A stretch of 20,110 nt of DNA from a virus: the IMG/VR virus record IMGVR_UViG_3300037041_000450, positions 1 to 20,110 of that record. One strand, written 5' to 3'. Numbering within the stretch: position 1 is the first letter of the stretch; every line of letters begins with the position of its first letter. Position numbers and translations under genes: made by a program. Positions 7,704-15,847 of the stretch are shown in pieces. The notes below the pieces were generated by a model. The model did no database searches. It was not told where the DNA came from and saw only the letters and a list, made by a program, of their open reading frames with translations.

Positions 7704-10700
7704 TTAGGATATTATTGTAGTAGTTGTTGTGGTTGTAGCATTTGGAATATACTGCACTGTCTCTATATAAAACTCTCTTTTATCAGCATCGTATTTTACA
7801 TCAGGATCAATAGGAATGTAATCAAGTTTTGTAAGAATAACTCTATCAAATTTAGAATCATACACTCCATGTAAACCAGTTCCTGTGAAATGATTATCTG
7901 TATTTACTTCAGGGAAATATCTAAGAATCTCAAATGCTAAATGGTCTGTAAAGAATCTATTCATTCCTGTGCCAAATGCAGAAAGATCTGTAGCTTGATT
8001 ACTATTAACAAGAAACACTTGTCCACGTTTAGCATCAACAGTAATTTGTCCTTGTGGAATCTTCAACAAGAACTTATTCTGACTTCCTACATATCCAAGA
8101 TCTGTTTCAGCAAAGTCAATAGGAGGGGATTGTTTAAACAATGTATCGTTTCCTATGTATGCTGCTTGTGGATTACTTGTGTTAATTGTAAGCAATGTAT
8201 TATATAACAATGACTTGTTTTCAAATCTAGCTAAAATAGCTTTATTCTGAATACCATCTAATGCTGTAAGACTTCCATAATTCTGAGGAAAGTCAAACAT
8301 TGCAGTTGCTCTATACGTCAACCAGTTATTAACTCTGTTATCAGCATTTGTGGTTTGGGGATCTGAGTATATTGCTCTGAATGGGTAGTTTGTATAACAC
8401 AATTGTTCTGTCCAATCAGGAGGTAAGTGTGTGAAATAATTCTCTTTATTCTGTTTAGAAAAAGTTGTATTATAGTAATATGTATTATCTTGAGAAATTG
8501 GTACATAGCTTTCTTGTACCCAATCATCAGGAATACTAGTACTAACATGTGGCCAGAAGTCACCTTCTCTATTATTGAATGCTTGACGCAAATCTAGATT
8601 ATAAGAACTTTCACAATAGAAGTTAGGAACTCCATATGCAAATAAATAAAAATATCCATCATAATAAGTTCTATAAGAACTCTCACTTCCTGGAGGTATC
8701 TTGGCAGGATCATTAGGGCAATCAAAATTATGTGCTTTGATTGAGACTATATTTGTCATTACAATTCCATTATCAAGACTAAAATCTGATAATACAGAAC
8801 GTGCTGAGTGCCAGTACTTTGGATAGGCTATGTTACCAATCTCATCATAGAATATCTCTGAATCATCAGGAGCTCCCACTCTATTATCAATAAAGTATGG
8901 AAGTTTTGTTTTAAATGCAAATCTAGAAATGAATGTATCACCTCCAAATATAGTGGCAGTTGACACTCCTGTAAATGGAACTGTTTTTTGAAAACCTGTA
9001 TCAACTGTTTCATAAGAATATATTTGTCCCCATTGGTTATCAAATACATTTTTCATTGAAGCATAATAAGATACTACTTTTACATCATCTTTTTCTTCTG
9101 CAGGAGTAATACAACGATCTGAACTAGTAATTGTATATCTTGAATAGTCGCTAATACCAGGAGATCCATTTATGCTAATACTTGGAATATCATTAGGAAA
9201 TAATAAAGGTGGAACAGTAATATTATTATTTCTATCTTCTATAGTTTTTATAAATACAGAAGATTCTCTATTAAAATTATTAATGTTATGATTATCTCCT
9301 ACAGATTGTACTCCTGGAATAAGATATTGTGTAATATCAATGTTACGTTGTTTAATTGCTAATGCTGGATTATTTTCAATATCTCCATAATAATCATAAC
9401 TAGCAATAGAGTTAAAAGAATATGCATAGTTCTTTCTTGTGATACCATTTATATAAATAGTTAAATATGCCTGATATGCTGTAAACGTAGCAGTAAAATC
9501 AAAAGGATTAGTCATTCTTGCTATATCATCAGAACTACGCAATGCATCTTCTTGAGCTTGTTTAGAAATAAGTTTATACTTAGCATTCTTATTAACTGCA
9601 ACAAAATGTCCAGTACCTGCTCCATACATAACATTCTCCAACTTAAGAACATTACCTAAGAAAGGTTGTCCAAAAGATGTCTCAGGAGAATTAAACACAT
9701 GTCTGTATTTTGATGCATCAGTTGTTATAGCAGGAAGTTGAGTTGTTCCACCACACTTAACACTAGATCTTCTAGAACGAGTAAAATCAAGAACTGCCAT
9801 AGGAGATTCACCAATAGGTGGTATATATTCTTCTCCTACACTACATTTACATGCTATATCATACCATTTATTTCTACACGCAGTACTAACAGTTCCACCT
9901 ACAGCAACAGTAGCATATAATGCTCTACCACCATCTACTACTATTCCTCCTACAATAACAACAGCTTCAATTCCAAGAAAAGCAATAGGTAATATTTGTA
10001 CTACAAGAAGACCTACAAGTACATTGGTTAGATTAAATTCTACAGCACTCCATCCATCTAACCATGGGCCTTGTGGATCGTACGCTGTGTTATCAAGTGT
10101 ATAAGGACTTGACCAGGTTACACGAAAACCTTTACATCCTCTACTTCTTATTTTATATACATCATAATTTCCAGGACCTATATATGCTTTACCTGTAACA
10201 AAAACAGGTCTACTATTTGAACAAAATTCTTTTATCTCGTTCAACCACATTCTCTCTGTAAAAGTTTTATTTGTATTAGGGTCTGTATATTCATAAGTTC
10301 CATATGGTCTAGGATCAGGATCAGCAGGATTATATAATGAACCACCTGGCTCTGTTTCAGGATCAATTTCTGTACACATAACTACCCAAGGTTCAGCTAA
10401 TTGTGAATATGCATTATTAGTTGTAAGTAAGAAAGGATCTTCACTAAGATCATTATATGGGTAATTAGGAAAATAAAAAGTTTGTTTTTCTCTTTCGTAT
10501 AAATTAAGATTTCTAAGAATACCTTTAGCAACAATTGATTTATTTGTTCCTCTGTCTCCTCTTATAATTTTAAATCCAGCAATGTCAGCTTTTTGATCTT
10601 CTGTTAAATTTGATTGTTGAATTAATTGTGTAACTTGACTAATATTAATTTTTACACCAATAGGAAATACAGCATCTGATGTTTGCATTTTCACTGTATA

Positions 10701-12314
10701 TTTATCAGCTTCAATTACTGGTGTAGCACTTTCAAATATAGGACTAACAAGAACATCAGGAAACTTGTGATGTCTAATAGGTTGATCTGCAAGATCTCCC
10801 CATAAAGCATCGTTACATGGGTATTTTTCTTTTGATTCCCAATATGCAAAATCACCATATTCATATGGTGTTGCATTTCCAATAGGTAATCCTCCACCAG
10901 TTCCAACTACTCTACCTGTATTATATATTTTCCAATAAGGGCTATATCCAACTCCTGTAAGAGGATCAATGTATTCAGGAGTTCCTATAAAATCAGGACT
11001 TGTGTCAGGTACATCTGGATAAGACTCATTATTATTTCTTTGTCTTCCAGGAATATGAAAACCATCTGTTTGCTTTCCATTCTTTAGTAAGAACACAATT
11101 TCAAATGCATACACTTCATCACGTAGATAACCACGTAAGTTTGTAGCATTTAATTCATCTGAATAGTTTTCATCAGAAGGGATTCTATATGTTTCCCACC
11201 CAAGAGTGATTTTACTTGCAATAGATTGATAGTTGATTCTATCAATAGATGTAAGATTATCCCATACAAGAATATCTTGTACAGATGTAAGATCTTGTGC
11301 TATTTCGTAATGAGGAAACTTTTCAAAAATATCAGCTGTAGAAAGTCTAATGTTTGTTTTATTTTGACCACTATATGTAATGCTCATTATTACATTATCA
11401 ATGAAGTATGTACCTATTAGTTCTACTGATGAAATAGCATTTATTGTTTTAATTACAGCTAAGTTGAAATATTGAAACTGTCCTGTAGCATCAAGATTAT
11501 TAATTCCAACTACAACTGATTTTCCAACAGGATAGTTAAAGTTAACATCTGTAACACGAGCATTTGCAATAGGTGTAGGATTTGTAACTGAATAATATGA
11601 TGTGTAAGGATTACTTGATGCATCACAATATTGAATTGCAAACTGCACTGTACCTGCAGTTAGGTCCCCCCCTGTTATAACATCTACAATAGTTAATTCA
11701 GGAATAGAAAAGTTAGGTTGTAATTTTAATTGATTACAATCTATTTGGCTTGTATAATTAGGATCACAAAAAGTAGAACTTTGTGCTAATGTATATGGAA
11801 TTTTAAGAGGGTCAAGATCCAAATATCTTCTAGGATTGAATCCATCTGTCCAATATATCTCTGTACTACAGTTAGTTATCTTGTGTACAATTTTGTGTAT
11901 AGGATAATCAATGTCAAAATTAAGACAAGGTGCACTAATAAACACATGATAGTTACAATCATTATTGTCCATGTATCCAATCTCTGACTCACCTGTTGAA
12001 GGATTAGTAAGAAAGAATATATGTTTATTTTTTTCTTGAATAAGATGTGTACCAATCAATATGTAATTAGCAGGAAAAAACTCAGCATTGTTATTGAAGC
12101 ATGGTTCATTTCCTGGTTCATTCTGATAGTTTACAGAGTTAGCATCAAAGTTCTCAAGAGAAGCATTCAATGCATAAGTAAGCATTCCTTTAGGAACTTG
12201 ACTAACAGTGTTATCCAAGTTCATTCCTATAGATGCTACATTATACTCTTGGTTAACATCACTTTGGTCACCACTGAGTAGTTTCTTAATTTTTTCAAGT
12301 TTATCGTCTGCCAT
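7704..12314 (-). CDS. Muzzle-type tail/stabilisation protein (crAss-like), main part
   Basis: At 1536 residues this is the largest gene here, placed directly after the tubular/ring protein, where crAss-like phages encode their muzzle (large tail stabilisation) protein. The N-terminus is charged and helical, followed by a start typical of this family as I remember it (VPKGMLTYALNASLENFD, then IYWTDGFNPRRYLDLDP). The body is rich in Tyr, Asn and aromatic beta strands, consistent with a large beta-propeller-like shell around the tail channel. Residues 765-793 (NVLVGLLVVQILPIAFLG, then VVIVGGIVV) form a strikingly hydrophobic stretch, unusual in a soluble virion protein. Near the end comes GLHGVYDSKFDRVILTKLDY. 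I expect this family to continue with a Trp-rich strand segment, but the ORF stops after seven Thr and Ile-Ile-Ser. The expected continuation appears in the next ORF. Identification is by context and recall of the family, not alignment. Confidence 0.85.
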   Translation of the reverse strand: MADDKLEKIKKLLSGDQSDVNQEYNVASIGMNLDNTVSQVPKGMLTYALNASLENFDANSVNYQNEPGNEPCFNNNAEFFPANYILIGTHLIQEKNKHIFFLTNPSTGESEIGYMDNNDCNYHVFISAPCLNFDIDYPIHKIVHKITNCSTEIYWTDGFNPRRYLDLDPLKIPYTLAQSSTFCDPNYTSQIDCNQLKLQPNFSIPELTIVDVITGGDLTAGTVQFAIQYCDASSNPYTSYYSVTNPTPIANARVTDVNFNYPVGKSVVVGINNLDATGQFQYFNLAVIKTINAISSVELIGTYFIDNVIMSITYSGQNKTNIRLSTADIFEKFPHYEIAQDLTSVQDILVWDNLTSIDRINYQSIASKITLGWETYRIPSDENYSDELNATNLRGYLRDEVYAFEIVFLLKNGKQTDGFHIPGRQRNNNESYPDVPDTSPDFIGTPEYIDPLTGVGYSPYWKIYNTGRVVGTGGGLPIGNATPYEYGDFAYWESKEKYPCNDALWGDLADQPIRHHKFPDVLVSPIFESATPVIEADKYTVKMQTSDAVFPIGVKINISQVTQLIQQSNLTEDQKADIAGFKIIRGDRGTNKSIVAKGILRNLNLYEREKQTFYFPNYPYNDLSEDPFLLTTNNAYSQLAEPWVVMCTEIDPETEPGGSLYNPADPDPRPYGTYEYTDPNTNKTFTERMWLNEIKEFCSNSRPVFVTGKAYIGPGNYDVYKIRSRGCKGFRVTWSSPYTLDNTAYDPQGPWLDGWSAVEFNLTNVLVGLLVVQILPIAFLGIEAVVIVGGIVVDGGRALYATVAVGGTVSTACRNKWYDIACKCSVGEEYIPPIGESPMAVLDFTRSRRSSVKCGGTTQLPAITTDASKYRHVFNSPETSFGQPFLGNVLKLENVMYGAGTGHFVAVNKNAKYKLISKQAQEDALRSSDDIARMTNPFDFTATFTAYQAYLTIYINGITRKNYAYSFNSIASYDYYGDIENNPALAIKQRNIDITQYLIPGVQSVGDNHNINNFNRESSVFIKTIEDRNNNITVPPLLFPNDIPSISINGSPGISDYSRYTITSSDRCITPAEEKDDVKVVSYYASMKNVFDNQWGQIYSYETVDTGFQKTVPFTGVSTATIFGGDTFISRFAFKTKLPYFIDNRVGAPDDSEIFYDEIGNIAYPKYWHSARSVLSDFSLDNGIVMTNIVSIKAHNFDCPNDPAKIPPGSESSYRTYYDGYFYLFAYGVPNFYCESSYNLDLRQAFNNREGDFWPHVSTSIPDDWVQESYVPISQDNTYYYNTTFSKQNKENYFTHLPPDWTEQLCYTNYPFRAIYSDPQTTNADNRVNNWLTYRATAMFDFPQNYGSLTALDGIQNKAILARFENKSLLYNTLLTINTSNPQAAYIGNDTLFKQSPPIDFAETDLGYVGSQNKFLLKIPQGQITVDAKRGQVFLVNSNQATDLSAFGTGMNRFFTDHLAFEILRYFPEVNTDNHFTGTGLHGVYDSKFDRVILTKLDYIPIDPDVKYDADKREFYIETVQYIPNATTTTTTTIIS
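7716..7736 (-). repeat. Terminal poly-Thr tract of the muzzle gene
   Basis: Seven Thr codons (ACA/ACC/ACT) precede Ile-Ile-Ser and the stop at 7704-7706. It has the same form as the inter-domain linkers in the fibre proteins, but no domain follows in this ORF. Confidence 0.9.
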
Positions 12315-12319
12315 GAGTA

Positions 12320-13243
12320 TTAATTATTACGTCTTCTACCATATCTATTAGTACGATTTGGTAACTCGTACATATTAAACCTGTTTAAATCTTTTATGAT
12401 TCGTCTTTGTTTAGTGTAAGCATCTTGTTTTTTGATTTCGATGTTTGCCATAATGAAAGCCTCGTCATGAAGTTGTTTGTAATAAACAAGTTTTTGTTGA
12501 AGTTGGTTAAAAGTTTCGTCGTTAGTTTGGTTTGCAAGTGTTTCAAACACTTTGTATTTAATGAATGCTTCTATAAACTCTCTGATACGATAGTTGTCAG
12601 GCATCATTTGATTTCCTGCATTATCATATTCTGTAGAGTAGAATACTAAGTGTACCACTCCATTTCTAAAGTTAGTGACAAACTTATTATCTCTGATGTC
12701 AAATGAGTCAGCAGCTGATGAACCAAAGTTTGCACAATCTAAAGAACAGTTTGCTCTAACAGAAATGTTTCCTGGTTTCAATAAGTATTGTCTATGATAT
12801 TCAACAGCAACTTGTTGATTTGTTTTATATACAGCTTGAACTAATGTTGGCATGCACGTAGGACATCCTGTAGTGCATTCTAAGTTAGTGCAAGGTTGTC
12901 CATTAGATGTAACAGGACTTATTTGTATTGTTGTCTCTGAAGCAGCTTGTGAGTAAAATGAGTTAGCTGTCTGATATGGATATCCAGGAATAGATGTACA
13001 CAACCAAGCTTCTCTAACAGCATGAAAGTTATCAGGAAGTCTAGCTTCAAAGTCCCCTATATGTAGAAGTTGTTGAGCTATTACATAACTAGATTGTCCA
13101 AGTTTCTTTAGACATTTATCTAAGTAGGTTGGAAATAACAAATCGTCTACAGCTCCTGTATCAAAGTAAGATTTTAATTCTTCTTTTACAAGTGCATAGA
13201 CTGGCTCTGGGCTAACAAAATTATATTTGTAATAGTAACTCAT
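12320..13243 (-). CDS. Tail tubular / ring protein (T7 gp11-like, crAss-like phage)
   Basis: This 307-residue protein lies between the IHF-like gene (12 bases upstream) and the muzzle gene (5 bases downstream). It probably forms a ring of the neck/tail tube, as T7 gp11-type adaptor proteins do. The N-terminal half is helical (LVKEELKSYFDTG, DLLFPTYLDKCLKKLGQSSY), followed by a beta part with a Cys cluster (Cys118, 123, 127 and 130 by approximate count). The C-terminal third is a long helix (IREFIEAFIKYKVFETL to KQLHDEAFIMANIEIKK) ending in a basic tail (RTNRYGRRRNN). The layout of helical base, beta domain and long C-terminal helix fits podovirus adaptor proteins. No catalytic motif is seen. 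The assignment rests on gene order and overall pattern. Numbering against ΦcrAss001 ring proteins would need an alignment. Confidence 0.8.
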   Translation of the reverse strand: MSYYYKYNFVSPEPVYALVKEELKSYFDTGAVDDLLFPTYLDKCLKKLGQSSYVIAQQLLHIGDFEARLPDNFHAVREAWLCTSIPGYPYQTANSFYSQAASETTIQISPVTSNGQPCTNLECTTGCPTCMPTLVQAVYKTNQQVAVEYHRQYLLKPGNISVRANCSLDCANFGSSAADSFDIRDNKFVTNFRNGVVHLVFYSTEYDNAGNQMMPDNYRIREFIEAFIKYKVFETLANQTNDETFNQLQQKLVYYKQLHDEAFIMANIEIKKQDAYTKQRRIIKDLNRFNMYELPNRTNRYGRRRNN

Positions 13244-13255
13244 TTTTATAAATGT

Positions 13256-13732
13256 TTATGTTATCCACTCTCTATATATGTGCTGATATTTATCATCAGC
13301 CTTTATGTAGTGAGATAGTAATCTTGATGTTGTTCTAGAAGGTTTAAAGTACCAAAGATCAGAATGTTTAAATCTAGCATTTTGTTTGAACCAGTGCCAT
13401 CCAAAAAAGAATCCTTCTGTGTGATAATTGAAGTTATAAATAACTTTTCCTTTCTCTCTAGTTTTCTGCCAGTCAATGGGAAGATTAATATATTCCTTTC
13501 CATCAACACCTTTCATCTTTCTTCTCTTCTTTTTCTTTATTGAGAACTCTCCAAAACCAAAAGGAAGTTTAATCTTCTCTCCAGTTTCTAATATGTATTG
13601 TTTGAATGCTTCGTTGAATGTATAAATGACACTTCTCCATTCATCAAAAGATAACAATATATTGGGATACTTTTTACAAAACTCCCTGTAGTTATCTTTA
13701 CTCGAACTTCTCCAATCAACCTTTGTTCTCAT
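13256..13732 (-). CDS. IHF/HU-like structural-block protein (crAss-like)
   Basis: This 158-residue basic protein matches the IHF-like gene found in the structural block of crAss-like phages. Residues about 25-75 contain a helix (FDEWRSVIYTFNEAFKQYIL) followed by IKLPFGFGEFSIKKKKRR, which resembles the HU/IHF core where an amphipathic helix leads into a beta strand with a Gly-Phe-Gly turn. The C-terminal half is rich in Trp, Phe and Tyr (NFNYHTEGFFFGWHWFKQ) and is not part of the normal ~90-residue HU fold, so the protein is an extended variant. Such proteins may bind DNA or be recruited as virion neck components; the sequence does not decide which. The start overlaps the upstream stop as TAATG, indicating coupled translation with the stabilisation protein. 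Confidence 0.78.
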   Translation of the reverse strand: MRTKVDWRSSSKDNYREFCKKYPNILLSFDEWRSVIYTFNEAFKQYILETGEKIKLPFGFGEFSIKKKKRRKMKGVDGKEYINLPIDWQKTREKGKVIYNFNYHTEGFFFGWHWFKQNARFKHSDLWYFKPSRTTSRLLSHYIKADDKYQHIYREWIT

Positions 13733-14457
13733 TAACTAGTTGGCTTTGAATTTGGGGCTTGTCCATCTACACCATCTTGTGTTATATCTGTTTTGATACT
13801 GAAGTATGTAGATAATAACTTCTGCGAAGTTAATTGTAACACTTGTTGTTCTAGATATCCTGGGCATGCAAACTCTTTGTCTAATGGATTAATACAATAC
13901 TCTTCTTCAGAATATTCTTTTCCACATCCACATTCTGGATATAAGATCTCATTGTCTACATCTTCTTCAAATAATGCTACAAATCGAATGGCTTGTAAGT
14001 TTGGATTGTTTACATACAGATATCCATTAGATATCCAGAAGTATTCTTGATTCTTTATAACAGGAAGTTTTAATAGATTTATATATCTATTAACAGAAAT
14101 TTCTTTTAACTTCTTTCCTTGACCACTCAATGCATTAATAGAATAAACTCCTTGTATTACATATTGGTAATTACCTTCTGATATACGTGGAATTTTATGT
14201 TTACTTCTTGCAATTGTGCATTCATCTACAAAGTCACAGCATTCAGAGATTGGCACTTGGCACATCTCTAAACAAGGAATTGTAGTGAACAATGTATCAG
14301 TTGCCCAAAGTTTTCTAAGATTGGTTTCTCTTTTGATAAGCAATAAAGAGTTGTTTCTGATTTCAGAAGCAATAGCTCTATCAGTGATTAAGCTGTCTGT
14401 AGAAAGCAGCTTATGTGTTGATCTTACGTCTGAAACTAATTTTCTTAATGTTGACAT
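13732..14457 (-). CDS. Tail stabilisation / head-tail connector ring protein (P22 gp4-like, crAss-like)
   Basis: This 241-residue protein starts MSTLRKLVSDVRSTHKLLST, a very characteristic N-terminus that I recall from crAss-like phage proteins annotated as tail stabilisation (P22 gp4-like). The first 60 residues are helical (LITDRAIASEIRNNSLLLIK), and a beta domain with many Cys follows (CLEMCQVPISECCDFVDEC, YPECGCGKEYSEEEYC). Cys pairs this dense may bind metal or stabilise the folded neck ring. It starts 2 bases after the phosphoesterase stop and overlaps the next start by one base. Its order before the IHF-like and tubular genes is the main support. The expected role is an adaptor ring under the portal. 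The C-terminus is a short disordered tail (GVDGQAPNSKPTS). Confidence 0.8.
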   Translation of the reverse strand: MSTLRKLVSDVRSTHKLLSTDSLITDRAIASEIRNNSLLLIKRETNLRKLWATDTLFTTIPCLEMCQVPISECCDFVDECTIARSKHKIPRISEGNYQYVIQGVYSINALSGQGKKLKEISVNRYINLLKLPVIKNQEYFWISNGYLYVNNPNLQAIRFVALFEEDVDNEILYPECGCGKEYSEEEYCINPLDKEFACPGYLEQQVLQLTSQKLLSTYFSIKTDITQDGVDGQAPNSKPTS

Positions 14458-14459
14458 AA

Positions 14460-15668
14460 TTAAATTCTTTCTTCAAATTCAGCAATCTTTCCTTTATGTT
14501 TATCATAAACTAAAACAAGTGCTGCTCGTACACTATGTACATAATTGTTATCTAAGTGCCATCTGTCAGTTCCTGAAAGACTAGGCATTTGTTGTATTCT
14601 CACTCCTTTGACTTCTTTAGCCATGTAGTGATGTTTGTCTCCTGTATGAACCTCTCTATATTTAGCATTACCAAATGCTTTACTATGTTCTGGATGTGTA
14701 GCAAATAATAAGGGAAGATCTTCCACTTTGCAATTACCATGATGCCATCCAATAAATGTATCTCCTAACGTCTTACCTTTTACAACACTATGCTCTCTAT
14801 CAAATGTAACATCAAGTTGACGTTTGAAATGTACTTCTAGTGCATGTGCTAGGTAGAAAGATTTAGTTCTATCATGGTTTCCTTGAACAAGGATTACGTG
14901 CACTTCACTTGAATAAAACCTCAACATGTTTATTGTATCTACAAGTATTGAGAATCCTAATTCATATTCAGAACTATAATCTAATATAGTGTCTTGTGGA
15001 GTTCCTTGTGTAGTTTGGTTTTGATAATTATCTGTATGGAAAAAATCGTTCGAGATAGGAAACACTAGGGTGTTTACATTGTATACAGATACAACTTTCT
15101 TAATCAAAGATTGAGCCACGTTGAAGTATCTATAAGCCCTTTCAACAGGATTATTATCGTCATCAATATGTCTCTTAGCTAAGTGATAATCAGAGATTGA
15201 TATTTCAATATCAACATGATCTTTTTCTTTACTATGATCAACAGGAGAAACTGTAATTGTTTTTGGTTTGTAGTTTTCTAAAAACTTTGAAAAGTCTTCA
15301 GCAGTATAATCTTTTGCTTGTTTGCGTTTAGAAAAAACTGAAGATGTAAACTTACCATTTGGTAAAAGCTTTGACCAGTAGTTTGTAATTACATAATTGT
15401 TTAAATCTATCTTATGTAAACTTGCAAGCTGTTTATCGTTCTTTGGTTCATAGTCGCAAACCACTGTGCTTTCTAATGTTCCCTTCTCAGCATCAACTTT
15501 AATTGTCTTAGTTGAGATTGTTTGAGGTTTTGCTTTAGTACTTAATTGTTGAAGAAGTTGATCTACTTCAAATACAGAAATTCCTAAAGCTTTAGCATAG
15601 TAATTCTTACTCTTTTTCCAGTGAAGCATATCCTTCAACTGATTCAGTAATTGTTGATTTTCAAGCAT
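14460..15668 (-). CDS. Calcineurin-like metallophosphoesterase with N-terminal helical/HTH-like domain
   Basis: This 402-residue protein is the first gene of the neck/tail operon. Residues about 1-45 form an HTH-like helical region (KKSKNYYAKALGISVFEVDQ). The metallophosphoesterase core is in the C-terminal half: D-x-H at Asp160/His162 (ISDYHL), Asp208 in SNDFFHTD (Asn207 replaces the usual Gly), GNHD at 263-266, WHHG at 308-311 and GDKHH at 343-347 in the place of the family GHxH. All expected metal-binding positions can be matched, so it is probably an active two-metal phosphodiesterase, perhaps acting on DNA like exonuclease-type relatives or on a nucleotide. The substrate cannot be read from the sequence. 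The ATG at 15668 is preceded by a short leader and a candidate promoter. Its place in a structural operon suggests a role in DNA packaging, or in virion DNA processing or ejection, but this is inference. Confidence 0.88.
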   Translation of the reverse strand: MLENQQLLNQLKDMLHWKKSKNYYAKALGISVFEVDQLLQQLSTKAKPQTISTKTIKVDAEKGTLESTVVCDYEPKNDKQLASLHKIDLNNYVITNYWSKLLPNGKFTSSVFSKRKQAKDYTAEDFSKFLENYKPKTITVSPVDHSKEKDHVDIEISISDYHLAKRHIDDDNNPVERAYRYFNVAQSLIKKVVSVYNVNTLVFPISNDFFHTDNYQNQTTQGTPQDTILDYSSEYELGFSILVDTINMLRFYSSEVHVILVQGNHDRTKSFYLAHALEVHFKRQLDVTFDREHSVVKGKTLGDTFIGWHHGNCKVEDLPLLFATHPEHSKAFGNAKYREVHTGDKHHYMAKEVKGVRIQQMPSLSGTDRWHLDNNYVHSVRAALVLVYDKHKGKIAEFEERI

Positions 15669-15696
15669 ATGCGTTCTAATTTAAATAAAAATATGG

Positions 15697-15729
15697 TAAA
15701 GATAAAAAATAGTTTTTATAATATGCAAA
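15697..15729 (-). promoter_or_regulatory. Candidate Bacteroidetes-type promoter for the phosphoesterase-led operon
   Basis: Read on the minus strand, TTTG (15726-15729) is followed after 21 bases by TATCTTTA (15697-15704). The Bacteroidetes primary sigma consensus is TTTG, about 19-21 bases, TAnnTTTG, so only the last base of the -7 element differs. Transcription would start near 15690, giving a leader of about 20 bases before the ATG at 15668. It sits just after the upstream terminator, where a promoter is needed. AT-rich DNA produces such matches by chance, so confidence is moderate. Confidence 0.4.
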
Positions 15730-15778
15730 TATTTTTAATTATGCAAGAAATTCTTTATAATTAAAAAAGTTATTAAAC

Positions 15779-15807
15779 AAAAACTCCCCAAGGAAAACCT
15801 TGAGGAG
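15779..15807 (-). terminator. Rho-independent terminator of the tail-fibre operon
   Basis: On the minus strand, CTCCTCAAGG, loop TTTT, CCTTGGGGAG form a 10-bp stem with one G-T wobble (15784-15807), followed directly by TTTTTG and more T-rich DNA. This is a classic intrinsic terminator 40 bases after the stop of the 270-codon gene and before the next promoter. Confidence 0.88.
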
Positions 15808-15837
15808 AAGTCTTGTAAAACCAACAAAACAAGACTT
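15808..15837. terminator. Second hairpin, possible plus-strand terminator
   Basis: AAGTCTTGT (15808-15816) and ACAAGACTT (15829-15837) form a perfect 9-bp stem with a 12-base loop. On the plus strand it is followed by a T run (TTTTTG when the last stem Ts are counted), so it could stop antisense transcription. On the minus strand it immediately precedes the main terminator and may strengthen it. Confidence 0.6.
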
Positions 15838-15847
15838 TTTGTATTTC

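Noticed and set aside
5938-7736. Canonical -1 slippery heptamer at the ORF junctions
   Set aside because: No X-XXY-YYZ heptamer or obvious downstream pseudoknot was found at 7700-7740 or 5935-5970, so frameshifting stays only a possibility.
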